Source: Gammaproteobacteria bacterium
GTDB lineage: Bacteria > Pseudomonadota > Gammaproteobacteria > Acidiferrobacterales > UBA6901
Direction: 5' to 3'
DNA: 32,519 nt
Assembly (NCBI GenBank): GCA_016218345.1
Contig: JACREH010000014.1
Coordinates: forward strand, 1 to 32,519
Shown: piece by piece, positions 7,727 to 16,027 of the stretch
Numbering within the stretch: the stretch's first letter is position 1
Layout: each line of letters begins with the position of its first letter
The notes under the pieces: model-generated
The model's database searches: none
Seen by the model: only the letters and a program-made list of their open reading frames with translations
What the model was told of the DNA's origin: nothing
Translations under genes and position numbers: made by a program

Positions 7727-8740
7727 ATGGCTAAGATCGAAACTGATACCCCGGGCAAGGCCGCGTCCAAATCCAAAAAAACCGGCGTACCTGCGAGCGG
7801 CGCGCTGACCGGCGGGCTCGCCTTGATTCTGGCCTGCATCGCCCTGGGGATCAGCGCCTACCTCTGGTACAGCCTGACGTTGCGCCAGGGGCTGTTCACC
7901 AGCGAGGCGTCCGCGCGCCTGGGCGAGGCCGAGAAGCAATCGGCGCAGTTGCGCGAAAACCAGACAACCCTCGAACAACAGTTGGACGCGCTCCAGGAAA
8001 CCCAGGACACGCTCAAGACCGGCATGGAGAAGATTTACAGCGACCTCGGCAAGGGCCGCAGCGACTGGGTGCTGACCGAGACCGAGCAGTTGCTGATCAT
8101 CGCCAACAACCGCCTGCAACTGGCGCGCGAGATCGGCATGGCGCTGGCCGCGTTGCGCGCCGCCGACAAGCAATTGAAGGATCTGGCCAACCCGGCGATG
8201 CTGCCGGTACGCAAGATACTGGTCGAGGAAATCGGCGCGCTCGAGGCCTTGGCGCGCGTCGACATCTCGGGCATGGCGCTGCGCCTCGGCGCGCTGGCGG
8301 CACGCGTCGAGCGGCTGCCGCTGGCCACGCCGACCCACTACAGCGAGGCGCCGGCCGCCGACAACGGCGACGGCGGCCGGGTGTTTCCGCGCGAGTTGTG
8401 GAAGGACCTCATCAGCCTGGTTCGCATCCGCAGCCACGGCGAGGCGCGCAAACCGCTACTGCCCCCGGAACAGCAATATTTCGCCCGCGAAAACCTGCGC
8501 ATGACCTTGTACGGCGCGCAGTTAGCGCTGCTGCACGGCGACGCCGCGACCTTCGAGCAGAACACCAAGTCCGCCCGCCAGTGGCTGAGCGATTACTACG
8601 ACACCGGCTCGCAAGTCGTGGTCGCCGCGCAGGACGAACTCGACGCCATGCTCAAGGCGAACATCAAAGGCACGCTGCCCGACATCTCGCGCTCGCTCGA
8701 AACCCTGCGGCGCATCACCGGGCGCCGCACCGGTTCATGA
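7727..8740 (+). CDS. hemX: HemX membrane protein (uroporphyrin-III C-methyltransferase-like annotation)
   Basis: A 337-residue inner-membrane protein with a Lys-rich cytoplasmic N-terminus (residues 1-22), one transmembrane helix (about 26-50, GGLALILACIALGISAYLWY) and a long coiled coil (about 58-105). A helical periplasmic domain follows, including the family segment SDWVLTETEQLLIIANNRLQLAR near 112-134. HemX is often annotated as a uroporphyrinogen methyltransferase, but no SAM-binding motif is visible and I would not assert that activity. The ATG at 7727 starts the typical N-terminus; the 21 residues from a start at 7664 would come from repeat sequence. A small dyad (ATGTC 7710-7714, GACAT 7719-7723) surrounds the weak ribosome-binding site. 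Its stop overlaps the hemY start. Confidence 0.9.
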   Translation: MAKIETDTPGKAASKSKKTGVPASGALTGGLALILACIALGISAYLWYSLTLRQGLFTSEASARLGEAEKQSAQLRENQTTLEQQLDALQETQDTLKTGMEKIYSDLGKGRSDWVLTETEQLLIIANNRLQLAREIGMALAALRAADKQLKDLANPAMLPVRKILVEEIGALEALARVDISGMALRLGALAARVERLPLATPTHYSEAPAADNGDGGRVFPRELWKDLISLVRIRSHGEARKPLLPPEQQYFARENLRMTLYGAQLALLHGDAATFEQNTKSARQWLSDYYDTGSQVVVAAQDELDAMLKANIKGTLPDISRSLETLRRITGRRTGS

Positions 8741-9984
8741 AGATACTGGGTTTCATCATTCTGACGTTGTTCGTCGCGGCGGCGCTGGCCCTGCTGGCAC
8801 TCGACAATCCCGGCTATGTGCTGATCGCGCGCGCGCCGTGGAGCATCGAGATGACGCTGGTGGTGTTCGTCGCGCTGCTAGTGCTGGCGGTACTCGGCCT
8901 GTACCTGCTCTGGCTGCTGCTGGTGCGCATCTGGAAGACCCCGGGCGAGGTCGCCGAGTGGCGCCAGCGGCGCAAGGCCCGCCGGGCGCACGCGGCGTTG
9001 GTGAGCGGTCTGATCAATCTCGCCGAGGGCAGTTGGGCCAAGGCTGAAAAACAGTTGCTCTCCGGCCTGCACGACGGCGCGACGCCGCTGCTGAACTACC
9101 TGGGCGCGGCCTGCGCCGCCCAGGAACAGGGCAAGACCGAGAAACGCGACGAATACCTGGCGCTCGCCCACCAGCATGCGCCCGAGCAGGGTCTCGCGAT
9201 CGGCATGTTGCAGGCGGTATTGCAATTCCAGGCGCGCCAATACGAGCGCGCCCTCGCCAGTCTGGCGCAATTGCGGGTGAATTCACCCAAGCACCCACAC
9301 ACGCTTTTTCTGCTGGCCACGGTTTACCGCGAACTGCGCGATTGGGAAAGTCTGGCCAATCTGATTCCCGACCTGCGCCGCGCCAAGGCCGCGAGCGCCT
9401 CTGAGATCGAGGCCTTCGAGTGGCAGGCGCATCGCGAACTGCTGATGCTGCCGCCGCCGGCACGCGGCGGCGGCGTGCTCAAACAAGCCTGGAACGCCGT
9501 GCCCAACCCGTTGCGCCACAAGTCCGAATTCGTCGCGCTGTACGCGCGCCAGCTGATCGCCCAGGAGGCCATGGACGAAGGCGAGGCGCTCATCAGTACC
9601 GCGCTCGAGCGCGGCTGGAGCGACGAGTTGGCGCGCCTCTACGGTCTGACGCGCACCGCCAATCCGGCGGCGCAACTCGAAACCGCCGAGGCCTGGCTGC
9701 AGATGCACACCGACAATCCGGAGCTGCTGCTGACACTCGGGCGTCTGGCGCGCCGCGCCAAGCTCGACGGCAAGGCGCGCGTCTATCTCGAGCGCGCCGT
9801 GGCGCTACGCGCCGGCCTGGAGGCATCGTTCGAACTCGCGCAGTTGCTGGAACAGGCCGGCGAGCGCGAGCAGGCCCTGGACTGCTATCGCCAGGCGCTC
9901 GAACGCCACGGCCAGGAGCCCGCGAGCGCCGTTACGCCCACCGCCAGCCAGCGCCGTGCCGGCGGCGCGGCCGGCTCTCTATAA
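8737..9984 (+). CDS. hemY: HemY membrane protein with TPR-like repeats
   Basis: A 415-residue protein of the proteobacterial HemY family (not the Bacillus protoporphyrinogen oxidase of the same name). Two transmembrane helices (about 3-22 and 38-63) flank the typical LDNPGYVLIARAPWSIEMTL segment, and a basic stretch WRQRRKARRAH comes next. The rest is tetratricopeptide-like helix pairs, for example LINLAEGSWAKAEKQLLSGL and ARVYLERAVALRAGLEASFELAQLLEQAGE. It is thought to support late heme synthesis steps at the membrane; the exact role is unsettled. The ATG at 8737 overlaps the hemX stop (ATGA), so the two are translationally coupled. It converges on the reductase gene at 10058-11071. Confidence 0.9.
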   Translation: MKILGFIILTLFVAAALALLALDNPGYVLIARAPWSIEMTLVVFVALLVLAVLGLYLLWLLLVRIWKTPGEVAEWRQRRKARRAHAALVSGLINLAEGSWAKAEKQLLSGLHDGATPLLNYLGAACAAQEQGKTEKRDEYLALAHQHAPEQGLAIGMLQAVLQFQARQYERALASLAQLRVNSPKHPHTLFLLATVYRELRDWESLANLIPDLRRAKAASASEIEAFEWQAHRELLMLPPPARGGGVLKQAWNAVPNPLRHKSEFVALYARQLIAQEAMDEGEALISTALERGWSDELARLYGLTRTANPAAQLETAEAWLQMHTDNPELLLTLGRLARRAKLDGKARVYLERAVALRAGLEASFELAQLLEQAGEREQALDCYRQALERHGQEPASAVTPTASQRRAGGAAGSL

Positions 9985-10032
9985 AATACCGAATCTTTAC
10001 TAACGCGGGCTTTCACCCAGTGTCCGATTTGT

Positions 10033-10057
10033 TTTGCATTGCCTGCGGCGATGCAAA
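10033..10057. terminator. Hairpin between convergent hemY and reductase genes
   Basis: TTTGCATTGCC (10033-10043) pairs with GGCGATGCAAA (10047-10057) with one G-U wobble and the loop TGC. It abuts the stop codon of the minus-strand reductase gene and lies 48 bases after hemY. No U-tract follows on either strand, so it may act as a bidirectional 3' barrier rather than a classic terminator. Confidence 0.45.
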
Positions 10058-11071
10058 CTATCCGACGGCATTCTCGAACGAATCGTAAAACAAACACTCC
10101 TCCGGCAGGCCGTGCGCGCTGAACGCCTGCTTGGCGGCCTTGATCATCGGCGGCGGGCCGCTCATGTAAATCTCGTGGCCGCTCAGGTCGGGATAGTCGC
10201 CGACCACCGCCTCGTGCACCCAGCCGCCGCGCCCGGTCCAACGGTCGTCCGGCGCAGGCGCGGACAGCACCGGCGTGTAGCGGAAGTTGGCATGCGCCTT
10301 CTCCCAATCCAGCACGAGATCATGCAGGTATAAATCCTGCTTGGCGCGCCCGCCCCAGAATAAATGCAGCGGCCGGGTCACGCCCAGGTGAAACGCGTGT
10401 TCGAGGATGCCCTTGATCGGCGCGAAGCCGGTGCCGCCGGCCATGAGAATCGCCGGCCGCGTGGAATCTTCTCTCAGAAAAAAGTTTCCGAACGGCCCCT
10501 CGAAGCGCAGCAGGTCTTTTTCCTTGAGCGCGTTGAACACATGCCCGGAGAACAGGCCGTTCGGCACGTGCTTGATATGCAGTTGCAGGAATTCATCGTC
10601 GTGCGGGGCGTTGGCCAGCGAGAAACTGCGGCGCTTGCCGTCGCGCAGCAGAATATCGATGTACTGGCCGGCCAGGAATTGCAGGCGGTCGTTCTGCGGG
10701 AGCTTGAGCGACAGGCCCATGACGTCGGGCGCGAGCCGCGCCAGCCGGACCACGCGGCACGGCAGGATGCGAATGCGGATGTCCTTGGCGGCGGCGATCT
10801 CGCGCACTTGAATGGTCAGATCGGCGAGCGGCTTGGCGCGGCAAAACAGCGCCTGGCCGCGCGCTTTTTCAGAAACGCTCAGCGCCTGTGGCTGATAGTC
10901 GCCGTAATCGACCGCGCCGGCGACGATCGCGCCCTTGCAGGTGCCGCACAGGCCGCTGCGGCAACTGTACGGCAGGTGGACGCCGTTCCGGAGCGCCGCC
11001 GCCAGCACGGTCTCGCCGGCCTCGGCGGTGAATTCGTGGCCGCTCGGTTGCACATGTATTTTATAAGTCAT
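10058..11071 (-). CDS. Ferredoxin-type 2Fe-2S flavin reductase (CDP-6-deoxy-delta-3,4-glucoseen reductase-like)
   Basis: A 337-residue electron-transfer protein with three modules in the order of the AscD/phenol-hydroxylase-reductase group. The N-terminal plant-type 2Fe-2S domain (1-90) has ligands Cys37, Cys42, Cys45 and Cys77 (PYSCRSGLCGTCKG and LFCRAK). An FAD-binding barrel contains AGQYIDI and the R-S-F-S motif at 148-151, and the NAD(P)-binding domain contains AGGTGFAPIKG (about 211-221) with a late YMSGPPPMI segment. Such proteins move electrons from NAD(P)H through FAD and the cluster to a partner such as an oxygenase or a UbiX/UbiD-adjacent system; the partner is not encoded nearby. 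I chose the ATG at 11069-11071, which starts directly at MTYKIHVQPSG. The gene stands alone and diverges from the ABC operon. Confidence 0.88.
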   Translation of the reverse strand: MTYKIHVQPSGHEFTAEAGETVLAAALRNGVHLPYSCRSGLCGTCKGAIVAGAVDYGDYQPQALSVSEKARGQALFCRAKPLADLTIQVREIAAAKDIRIRILPCRVVRLARLAPDVMGLSLKLPQNDRLQFLAGQYIDILLRDGKRRSFSLANAPHDDEFLQLHIKHVPNGLFSGHVFNALKEKDLLRFEGPFGNFFLREDSTRPAILMAGGTGFAPIKGILEHAFHLGVTRPLHLFWGGRAKQDLYLHDLVLDWEKAHANFRYTPVLSAPAPDDRWTGRGGWVHEAVVGDYPDLSGHEIYMSGPPPMIKAAKQAFSAHGLPEECLFYDSFENAVG

Positions 11072-11110
11072 GCCGGTCTCGCGTGAGGAAGGCGTGCCAT
11101 TGTCGCCGAA

Positions 11111-11136
11111 GCGGGGCGCGCGCAAAAGCGCCCCGC
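11111..11136. promoter_or_regulatory. 9-bp palindrome next to the ABC operon promoter
   Basis: GCGGGGCGC (11111-11119) and GCGCCCCGC (11128-11136) are perfect inverted copies. The right half ends two bases before the -35 hexamer of the promoter at 11139. It lies between the divergent reductase and ABC genes, so it could be an operator for either or simply a stem in a leader RNA. Confidence 0.4.
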
Positions 11137-11138
11137 CA

Positions 11139-11167
11139 TTGACAAAGTCGGGGCGTCTGCCTTTAAT
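11139..11167 (+). promoter_or_regulatory. Sigma70-like promoter of the Gld-type ABC operon
   Basis: An exact TTGACA (11139-11144), a 17-base spacer and TTTAAT (11162-11167, five of six consensus bases) form the best sigma70-type promoter in the window. The predicted RNA start would lie about 40 bases before the ATPase ATG at 11214. Confidence 0.6.
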
Positions 11168-11213
11168 GGCGGCCCATGCGTTATCGGCTCGATTTCTGCG
11201 TCATCCCCCACAC

Positions 11214-12161
11214 ATGAGCGGCGAGATCCTGGTGCAGGTGGACGGCGTGTCGCGCCGCTACGGCGACATCGAGGCCGTGAAGCATGTCAGTTTCAGCCTG
11301 CGCCAGGGCGAGGTGCTGGGCTTCCTCGGCCCGAACGGCGCCGGCAAGACCACCTGCATGCAGATGCTGACCGGCAACCTCGCCCCGAGCGAGGGGTGCA
11401 TCGCCATCGCCGGCCACGATCTGCTCGACGACCCCAAGCCCGCCAAGCGCGCTATCGGTTACCTGCCCGAACAGCCGCCGGTGTACCGCGACCTCACGGT
11501 CGACGAATACCTGCGGTACTGCGCGGCGCTGCGCGTCATCCCGCGCGCCCGGCGCGCCGCGGCCTGCGAGGCGGCCAAACAGAAATGCACACTGACCGAC
11601 GTCGGCCGGCGGTTGATCGGCAACCTGTCCAAGGGCTATCAGCAGCGCGTCGGGCTGGCGCAGGCGATCCTGCACCTGCCGCCGGTGATCGTGCTGGACG
11701 AACCGACCGCCGGACTCGACCCGATTCAAATCCGCGAGATGCGCGGCCTGATCCGCGCGCTCGGCCGCGACCATGGCGTGATCCTCTCGACCCATATCCT
11801 GCCGGAGGTGCAGGCCAGTTGCGATCGCGTGCAGATCATTCACAACGGCGAACTGGTGTTGAGCGACGATATCGCCGGCCTGTCGCGGCGCATGCAGTCC
11901 TCGGTCTTGCTGCTCGGCCTGCGCCGCCCGCCGGCGCTGGCGGCGTTGCAGGCCATCGCCGGCGTGACCGCGATCGAGGCGGCGGACGACGGCCGGCTGC
12001 GGGTGTTTTATGAAGCCGGTAACGACCCGAGCGAGGCGCTCACCCGCCAGGCGCACGTCCACGACTGGGGGTTGTACGAACTCAGCCCGCAACACGCCAC
12101 CCTCGAGGACCTGTTCGTGAAACTCACCGCCGCGGACGCGGCGACCGCGGCGCCGCCGTGA
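11214..12161 (+). CDS. ABC transporter ATP-binding protein (GldA-like)
   Basis: A 315-residue ABC ATPase with all core motifs: Walker A GPNGAGKT (39-46), Q-loop in YLPEQPPVY (Gln87), signature LSKGYQQRVG (about 138-147), Walker B VIVLDE (158-163), D-loop GLDP and the switch His194 in LSTHIL. The roughly 80-residue C-terminal extension after residue 220 is usual for ABC-2 exporter ATPases and matches the GldA/CcmA-like group. With the permease, GldG-like protein and DUF4340 protein that follow, it should form a Gld-type complex; outside gliding Bacteroidota its substrate is unknown. I chose the ATG at 11214 since the core fold begins there and the promoter lies just upstream; a start at 11070 would precede the promoter. 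Confidence 0.93.
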   Translation: MSGEILVQVDGVSRRYGDIEAVKHVSFSLRQGEVLGFLGPNGAGKTTCMQMLTGNLAPSEGCIAIAGHDLLDDPKPAKRAIGYLPEQPPVYRDLTVDEYLRYCAALRVIPRARRAAACEAAKQKCTLTDVGRRLIGNLSKGYQQRVGLAQAILHLPPVIVLDEPTAGLDPIQIREMRGLIRALGRDHGVILSTHILPEVQASCDRVQIIHNGELVLSDDIAGLSRRMQSSVLLLGLRRPPALAALQAIAGVTAIEAADDGRLRVFYEAGNDPSEALTRQAHVHDWGLYELSPQHATLEDLFVKLTAADAATAAPP

Positions 12162-12907
12162 TTGTCACCATCGCCTTGCACGAATTGCGGCGCATGTTCC
12201 TGTCGCCGCTCGCCTGGACGATCCTGGCGGTGGTGCAGCTGATTCTGGCGTTCCTGTTTCTCGGCCACATCGAGTATTTCCAGCAGGTGCAATCGCAGTT
12301 GCTCGGCATGGACAACCCGCCCGGCCTGACCGAGATCGTGGTCGCGCCGCTCCTCGGCAACGCCGCGATCGTGCTGTTACTGGTGGTGCCGCTCGTCAGC
12401 ATGCGGCTGGTGAGCGAGGAACGCCGCAATAAAACCCTCAGCCTGTTGTTCAGCGCGCCCATCTCCATGACCGAGATCGTGCTCGGCAAGTACCTGGGGC
12501 TGGTGGCGTTTCTGTATATTCTGCTGGCGCTGATCGCGCTCATGCCGCTGGCGCTGCTGCTCGGCGGCAGCCTCGATTTCGGCATGCTGGCCGCCGGCCT
12601 GCTCGGCCTGATGCTGCTGCTCGCCGGCTTCGCGGCGGTCGGGCTGTTCATGTCCACGCTCACCCAGCACCAGACGGTCGCGGCCGTGGCGACCTTCGGC
12701 ATGCTGCTGTTGTTCTGGATACTGGACTGGGCCGGCGAGGGCCTGGCCGGGGCCGGCGTGTTGGGCCAGCTGTCGCTGCTCAATCACTACGAGCCGTTCC
12801 TGAAGGGCGTGTTCGACACCGCCGACCTGGCCTATCACCTGCTGTTCGCCGCCACCTTCCTGACGTTCGCGGTGCGGCGCCTGGACATGGACCGGCTGGG
12901 GGGCTGA
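12158..12907 (+). CDS. ABC-2 type transporter permease (GldF-like)
   Basis: A 249-residue integral membrane protein with about six hydrophobic helices, near residues 19-37, 65-85, 107-130, 137-160, 168-190 and 220-238. The N-terminal MIVTIALHELRRMFLSPLAW and the SEERRNKTLSLLFSAPISMTEIVLGKY segment (around residues 86-112) are hallmarks of GldF/NosY-type ABC-2 permeases. The GTG at 12158 overlaps the ATPase stop (GTGA), so translation is coupled. It is the membrane channel partner of the preceding ATPase. Confidence 0.9.
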   Translation: MIVTIALHELRRMFLSPLAWTILAVVQLILAFLFLGHIEYFQQVQSQLLGMDNPPGLTEIVVAPLLGNAAIVLLLVVPLVSMRLVSEERRNKTLSLLFSAPISMTEIVLGKYLGLVAFLYILLALIALMPLALLLGGSLDFGMLAAGLLGLMLLLAGFAAVGLFMSTLTQHQTVAAVATFGMLLLFWILDWAGEGLAGAGVLGQLSLLNHYEPFLKGVFDTADLAYHLLFAATFLTFAVRRLDMDRLGG

Positions 12908-12908
12908 C

Positions 12909-14252
12909 GTGAAGATTACCCGCCAATCCCGTCTGCAACTGCGCCTGGCCGGCGCGAGCTTCGCGCTGCTGTTCCTGACGGCCGTGGGCCTGGCGCTGTG
13001 GCTGACGCGCGACTACCACGCGCAGATCGATTTGAGCCGCGCCGGACGCAACAGCCTGTCGGAGGCGAGCGTTGCGCTGCTCGCGACCCTCGACCGGCCG
13101 GTGACGATCACCGCCTATGCCAGCGAGCGCAAGGACCTGCGCAAGGCGATCCGCGAGCTGATCGGGCGCTACCAGCGTCACAAGCCCGACATCGCGCTCG
13201 AATTCGTCAGCCCCGACGCCGAACCGGCGCGGGTGCGCGCTGCCGGCGTGCGGCTCGACGGCGAACTGATCGTCGAATACGGCCAGGCGCGCGAGAACCT
13301 CCAGCGCCACAGTGAGGACAGCCTGACCAATGCGCTCGCGCGTCTGGCGCGCGGCAGCGAACGCTGGCTGGTGTTCGTGACCGGCCACGGCGAGCGCAGC
13401 CCGGAGCGCCAGGCCAATCACGACCTGTCGTTGTGGGCCGGGGAGCTCGCCAAGCGCGGCATCAAGACCCGCAGCCTGGCACTCGGCGGCGACGCGCAGA
13501 TTCCCCAGAACACCGCGGTGCTGGTGATCGCCGGGCCGCAGGCCCGGTTTCTGCCGGGCGAGGTCCGAAAACTCGAAGACTATATCGGTCGCGGCGGCAA
13601 TCTGCTGTGGCTCGCCGACCCCGGACCGCTGCACGGCCTGGAGCCGCTGGCCGAGCGGCTGGGCGTGGAATTTCAGCGCGGCGTGATCGTCGATCCGGTG
13701 TCGCAGGCGATCACCGGCGCGTCCGCCACGTTTTATGCCGCGACCGAATACGGCCCCCACCCGATCGTGCAGCAGTTCACCCTCACTACGCTGTTCCCGG
13801 ACACGGTCGCGCTGGTTGCACGCGCCCCCAAGGACTGGCGCGCCCAGGAGTTTCTCCAGACCGGCACCAACGCCTGGTCGGAAACCGGCGCGCTCACCGA
13901 CAAAATCCAGTTCGACAAGGCCAGGGACATTCCCGGACCGTTGACCTTCGGCGTCGCGCTCACCCATAAACTCGAGAACAGCGAGCAGCGCGTGGCGGTG
14001 ATCGGCGACGGCGATTTTCTGTCCAACACCTTCCTCGCCAACGGCGGCAATCTCGAGCTCGGCAACAATCTGGTGAATTGGGCGGCGAGCGACGACCGCC
14101 AGTTGAATCTGCCGGCACGCATCGCGACCGATCTACGCCTCGATCTGTCGCAACCGGCGCAGATCGCGATCGCACTCGGGTTTTTGATCGTACTGCCGCT
14201 CGCGCTGGTCGGCGCCGGCGTGTTCATCTGGTGGCGCCGGCGGCGCGCATGA
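12909..14252 (+). CDS. GldG-like ABC transporter auxiliary protein
   Basis: A 447-residue protein anchored at both ends. The N-terminal helix is about 13-33 (LAGASFALLFLTAVGLALWL), and a C-terminal helix (about 418-440, IAIALGFLIVLPLALVGAGV) is followed by WWRRRRA. The large extracytoplasmic part between them fits the ABC_transp_aux/GldG family: an early DLSRAGRNSLSEASVALL segment, ITAYASERKDLRKAIRELI and VFVTGHGERSPERQANHDLS. The GldG signature region GRGGNLLWLADPG comes later. GldG-type proteins accompany GldA and GldF ATPase and permease subunits. The GTG start at 12909 directly follows the permease stop. Confidence 0.88.
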   Translation: MKITRQSRLQLRLAGASFALLFLTAVGLALWLTRDYHAQIDLSRAGRNSLSEASVALLATLDRPVTITAYASERKDLRKAIRELIGRYQRHKPDIALEFVSPDAEPARVRAAGVRLDGELIVEYGQARENLQRHSEDSLTNALARLARGSERWLVFVTGHGERSPERQANHDLSLWAGELAKRGIKTRSLALGGDAQIPQNTAVLVIAGPQARFLPGEVRKLEDYIGRGGNLLWLADPGPLHGLEPLAERLGVEFQRGVIVDPVSQAITGASATFYAATEYGPHPIVQQFTLTTLFPDTVALVARAPKDWRAQEFLQTGTNAWSETGALTDKIQFDKARDIPGPLTFGVALTHKLENSEQRVAVIGDGDFLSNTFLANGGNLELGNNLVNWAASDDRQLNLPARIATDLRLDLSQPAQIAIALGFLIVLPLALVGAGVFIWWRRRRA

Positions 14253-15103
14253 ACCGGCGCTGGTGGCTGAATCTTGGCCTGCTGACCGCGATCGGCATTC
14301 TGGCGGCGATCGCGGTATTCAAGCCCGGTACCGAAAAACCTATCCCCAAGCCGGCGCTCACCGCGCTCCGCGCCGAGGCCGTCCAGAAGATTTCGATCGA
14401 GCGTCCCGGCCAGCCGCCGGTCGTCCTGGAAAAGGCCGGCGAGCAGTGGCGGCTGACCGCGCCGCTTGGCGCGCGCGCCAGCCGCTACCGGGTCGAGAAC
14501 CTGGCGCGCATCGCCGGCGCCGAGAGCGAGGCACGCCTGCCGCTCGACGAGGCGGCGCTCGGCCAATACGGCCTCGATAAACCGCTGGTGAGTGTGCGCC
14601 TCGACGACGAGCTCATCCAGTTCGGCGGCCTGCATCCGCTCAACCAACAGCAATACGTCCGCTACCGGGACGGCGTTCATTTGATCGGCGCGCACTACCT
14701 GCAAGCGGCGGCGGCCGGATTCACCGATTTCATCGACACCGCGCTCTTCGAGGACGGGCGCGAGCCGACGGCGTTCCGCCTGCCGGGCCTGACGCTCACG
14801 CGCGTGGACGGCCGCTGGAAACTCGCGCCGGAAAACAGGGACATCGGCAGCGACCGTGTCATGCAGTTCGTCAAGGAATGGCAGCACGCGCGCGCGCTGA
14901 GCGTGAGCCGCTATGACGGAAAACCCGCCAAGCAGCGCGTGACCATCGAATTCGCCACCGCTGAGCCGGACAAGCGTCATACGCTCGAAATCGGCATCGT
15001 CGCGCGTACCCCGCAACTGATCCTGGCGCGCAAGGACGAAGGCCTGCAATACCATTTCCCCGCGGACGCCGCCACGCGCATCTTGAACATCAGTGAAAAG
15101 TGA
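14249..15103 (+). CDS. DUF4340 domain protein
   Basis: A 284-residue protein with one N-terminal membrane anchor (about 5-24) and a long extracytoplasmic beta-rich region. The pattern QKISIERPGQPPVVLEKAGEQWRLTAPLGARAS and the later YGLDKPLVSVRLDD match DUF4340, a family that commonly follows GldG-like genes. Its role is unknown, but the four-base overlap with the previous stop (ATGA) makes it the fourth member of the ABC operon. The stop codon at 15101-15103 lies inside the left arm of the GTGATGA repeat, so insertion or growth of the repeat sets the end of the protein. Confidence 0.85.
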   Translation: MNRRWWLNLGLLTAIGILAAIAVFKPGTEKPIPKPALTALRAEAVQKISIERPGQPPVVLEKAGEQWRLTAPLGARASRYRVENLARIAGAESEARLPLDEAALGQYGLDKPLVSVRLDDELIQFGGLHPLNQQQYVRYRDGVHLIGAHYLQAAAAGFTDFIDTALFEDGREPTAFRLPGLTLTRVDGRWKLAPENRDIGSDRVMQFVKEWQHARALSVSRYDGKPAKQRVTIEFATAEPDKRHTLEIGIVARTPQLILARKDEGLQYHFPADAATRILNISEK

Positions 15104-15187
15104 TGAGTGATGAGTGATGAGTTTAAAGTTGTACCGACGGTGTTGATAGCCGACCGCCTTTAACTCATCACTCATCACTCATCACTT
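15099..15187. repeat. Palindromic element built of GTGATGA units
   Basis: The left arm (15099-15128) holds three GTGATGA units followed by GTTTAAAG. The right arm (15158-15187) is its reverse complement apart from one missing T. The arms are separated by 29 bases. The element fills the gap between the DUF4340 gene and mutM and supplies the DUF4340 stop codon. It could fold into an RNA stem of about 30 bp and limit read-through into mutM. Confidence 0.8.
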
Positions 15188-15211
15188 ATAACTTATCGCT
15201 GCTTTTAAACA

Positions 15212-16027
15212 ATGCCCGAGCTGCCCGAGGTTGAAACCACACGCCGCGGGATCGAGCCGTTCCTGCGCGGCCGGAGAATCCGCGCGCTGGTGGTGCGCAA
15301 CCGCAAGCTGCGCTGGCCGATTCCGGCCGGTCTCGGCGCCAAGCTGGCCGGTCAGCGCATCCAGGCGGTCGCGCGCCGCGCCAAATATTTGCTGCTCACG
15401 CTCGAGCGCGGCACGCTGATCGTTCACCTCGGCATGAGCGGCAGCCTGCGGGTGGCGCCGGCCGGCAGCGCGCCACAGCAGTTCGATCACGTCGACCTGG
15501 TACTGGAAAGCGGCGCGTGCCTGCGGCTGCGCGACCCGCGCCGGTTCGGGGCGCTGCTCTGGACCGCGGGCGATGCCGCGCACCACAAGCTCCTCAAACA
15601 CCTCGGGCCCGAGCCGTTCGACCCGGCCTGCGACGGCGACTACCTGCACCGCGCGGCACGCGGCCGCCGGGTCGCGATCCGCGATCTGCTGTTGAACGGC
15701 CGGATCGTCGCCGGCATCGGCAACATCTACGCCAACGAAGCGCTGTTCGCCGCCGGCATCCGCCCGCAACGGCCCGCCGGCCGCCTCAGCCGGGCGCGCT
15801 GCGCGCGCCTCATCAAGGCGGTGCGCGCCACCCTCGCCCGGGCGATCGCCGCCGGCGGCACCACGTTGCGCGACTTCCAGCAGGCCGACGGCAAGCCCGG
15901 CTATTTTCGGCAGAAATTGACGGTTTACGGCCGCGAACACCAACCCTGTCGGCGTTGCCGGCGGCCGATCCGGGCGGCCCGGCTCGGCCAGCGCCGGGTG
16001 TTTTACTGCCCACATTGCCAAAACTAG
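15212..16027 (+). CDS. mutM: Formamidopyrimidine-DNA glycosylase
   Basis: A 271-residue base-excision repair enzyme that removes 8-oxoguanine and formamidopyrimidines and then cleaves the abasic site. The catalytic N-terminus MPELPEVET (nucleophile Pro2, Glu3) is intact, Lys58 lies in RAKYLLL, and the helix-two-turn-helix segment GIGNIYANEALF is present. The C-terminal zinc finger has Cys246, Cys249, Cys266 and Cys269 (QPCRRC and YCPHC), with the conserved Arg just before the last pair. Length and motifs match MutM/Fpg rather than Nei. The start is fixed because Pro must follow Met. No strong ribosome-binding site is visible in the repeat-rich leader. Confidence 0.96.
   Translation: MPELPEVETTRRGIEPFLRGRRIRALVVRNRKLRWPIPAGLGAKLAGQRIQAVARRAKYLLLTLERGTLIVHLGMSGSLRVAPAGSAPQQFDHVDLVLESGACLRLRDPRRFGALLWTAGDAAHHKLLKHLGPEPFDPACDGDYLHRAARGRRVAIRDLLLNGRIVAGIGNIYANEALFAAGIRPQRPAGRLSRARCARLIKAVRATLARAIAAGGTTLRDFQQADGKPGYFRQKLTVYGREHQPCRRCRRPIRAARLGQRRVFYCPHCQN

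Noticed and set aside
7727-8740. Uroporphyrinogen-III C-methyltransferase activity for HemX
   Set aside because: The name is common in databases, but no SAM-binding motif is visible; the protein is a single membrane helix plus a helical domain.
13733-15178. A 481-codon minus-strand frame across the GldG-like and DUF4340 genes
   Set aside because: It is antisense to two motif-bearing genes, and its first codons are repeat sequence.
15099-15187. CRISPR-like array of GTGATGA units
   Set aside because: The units are seven bases and contiguous without spacers, and the second set is inverted. There is no cas gene nearby.
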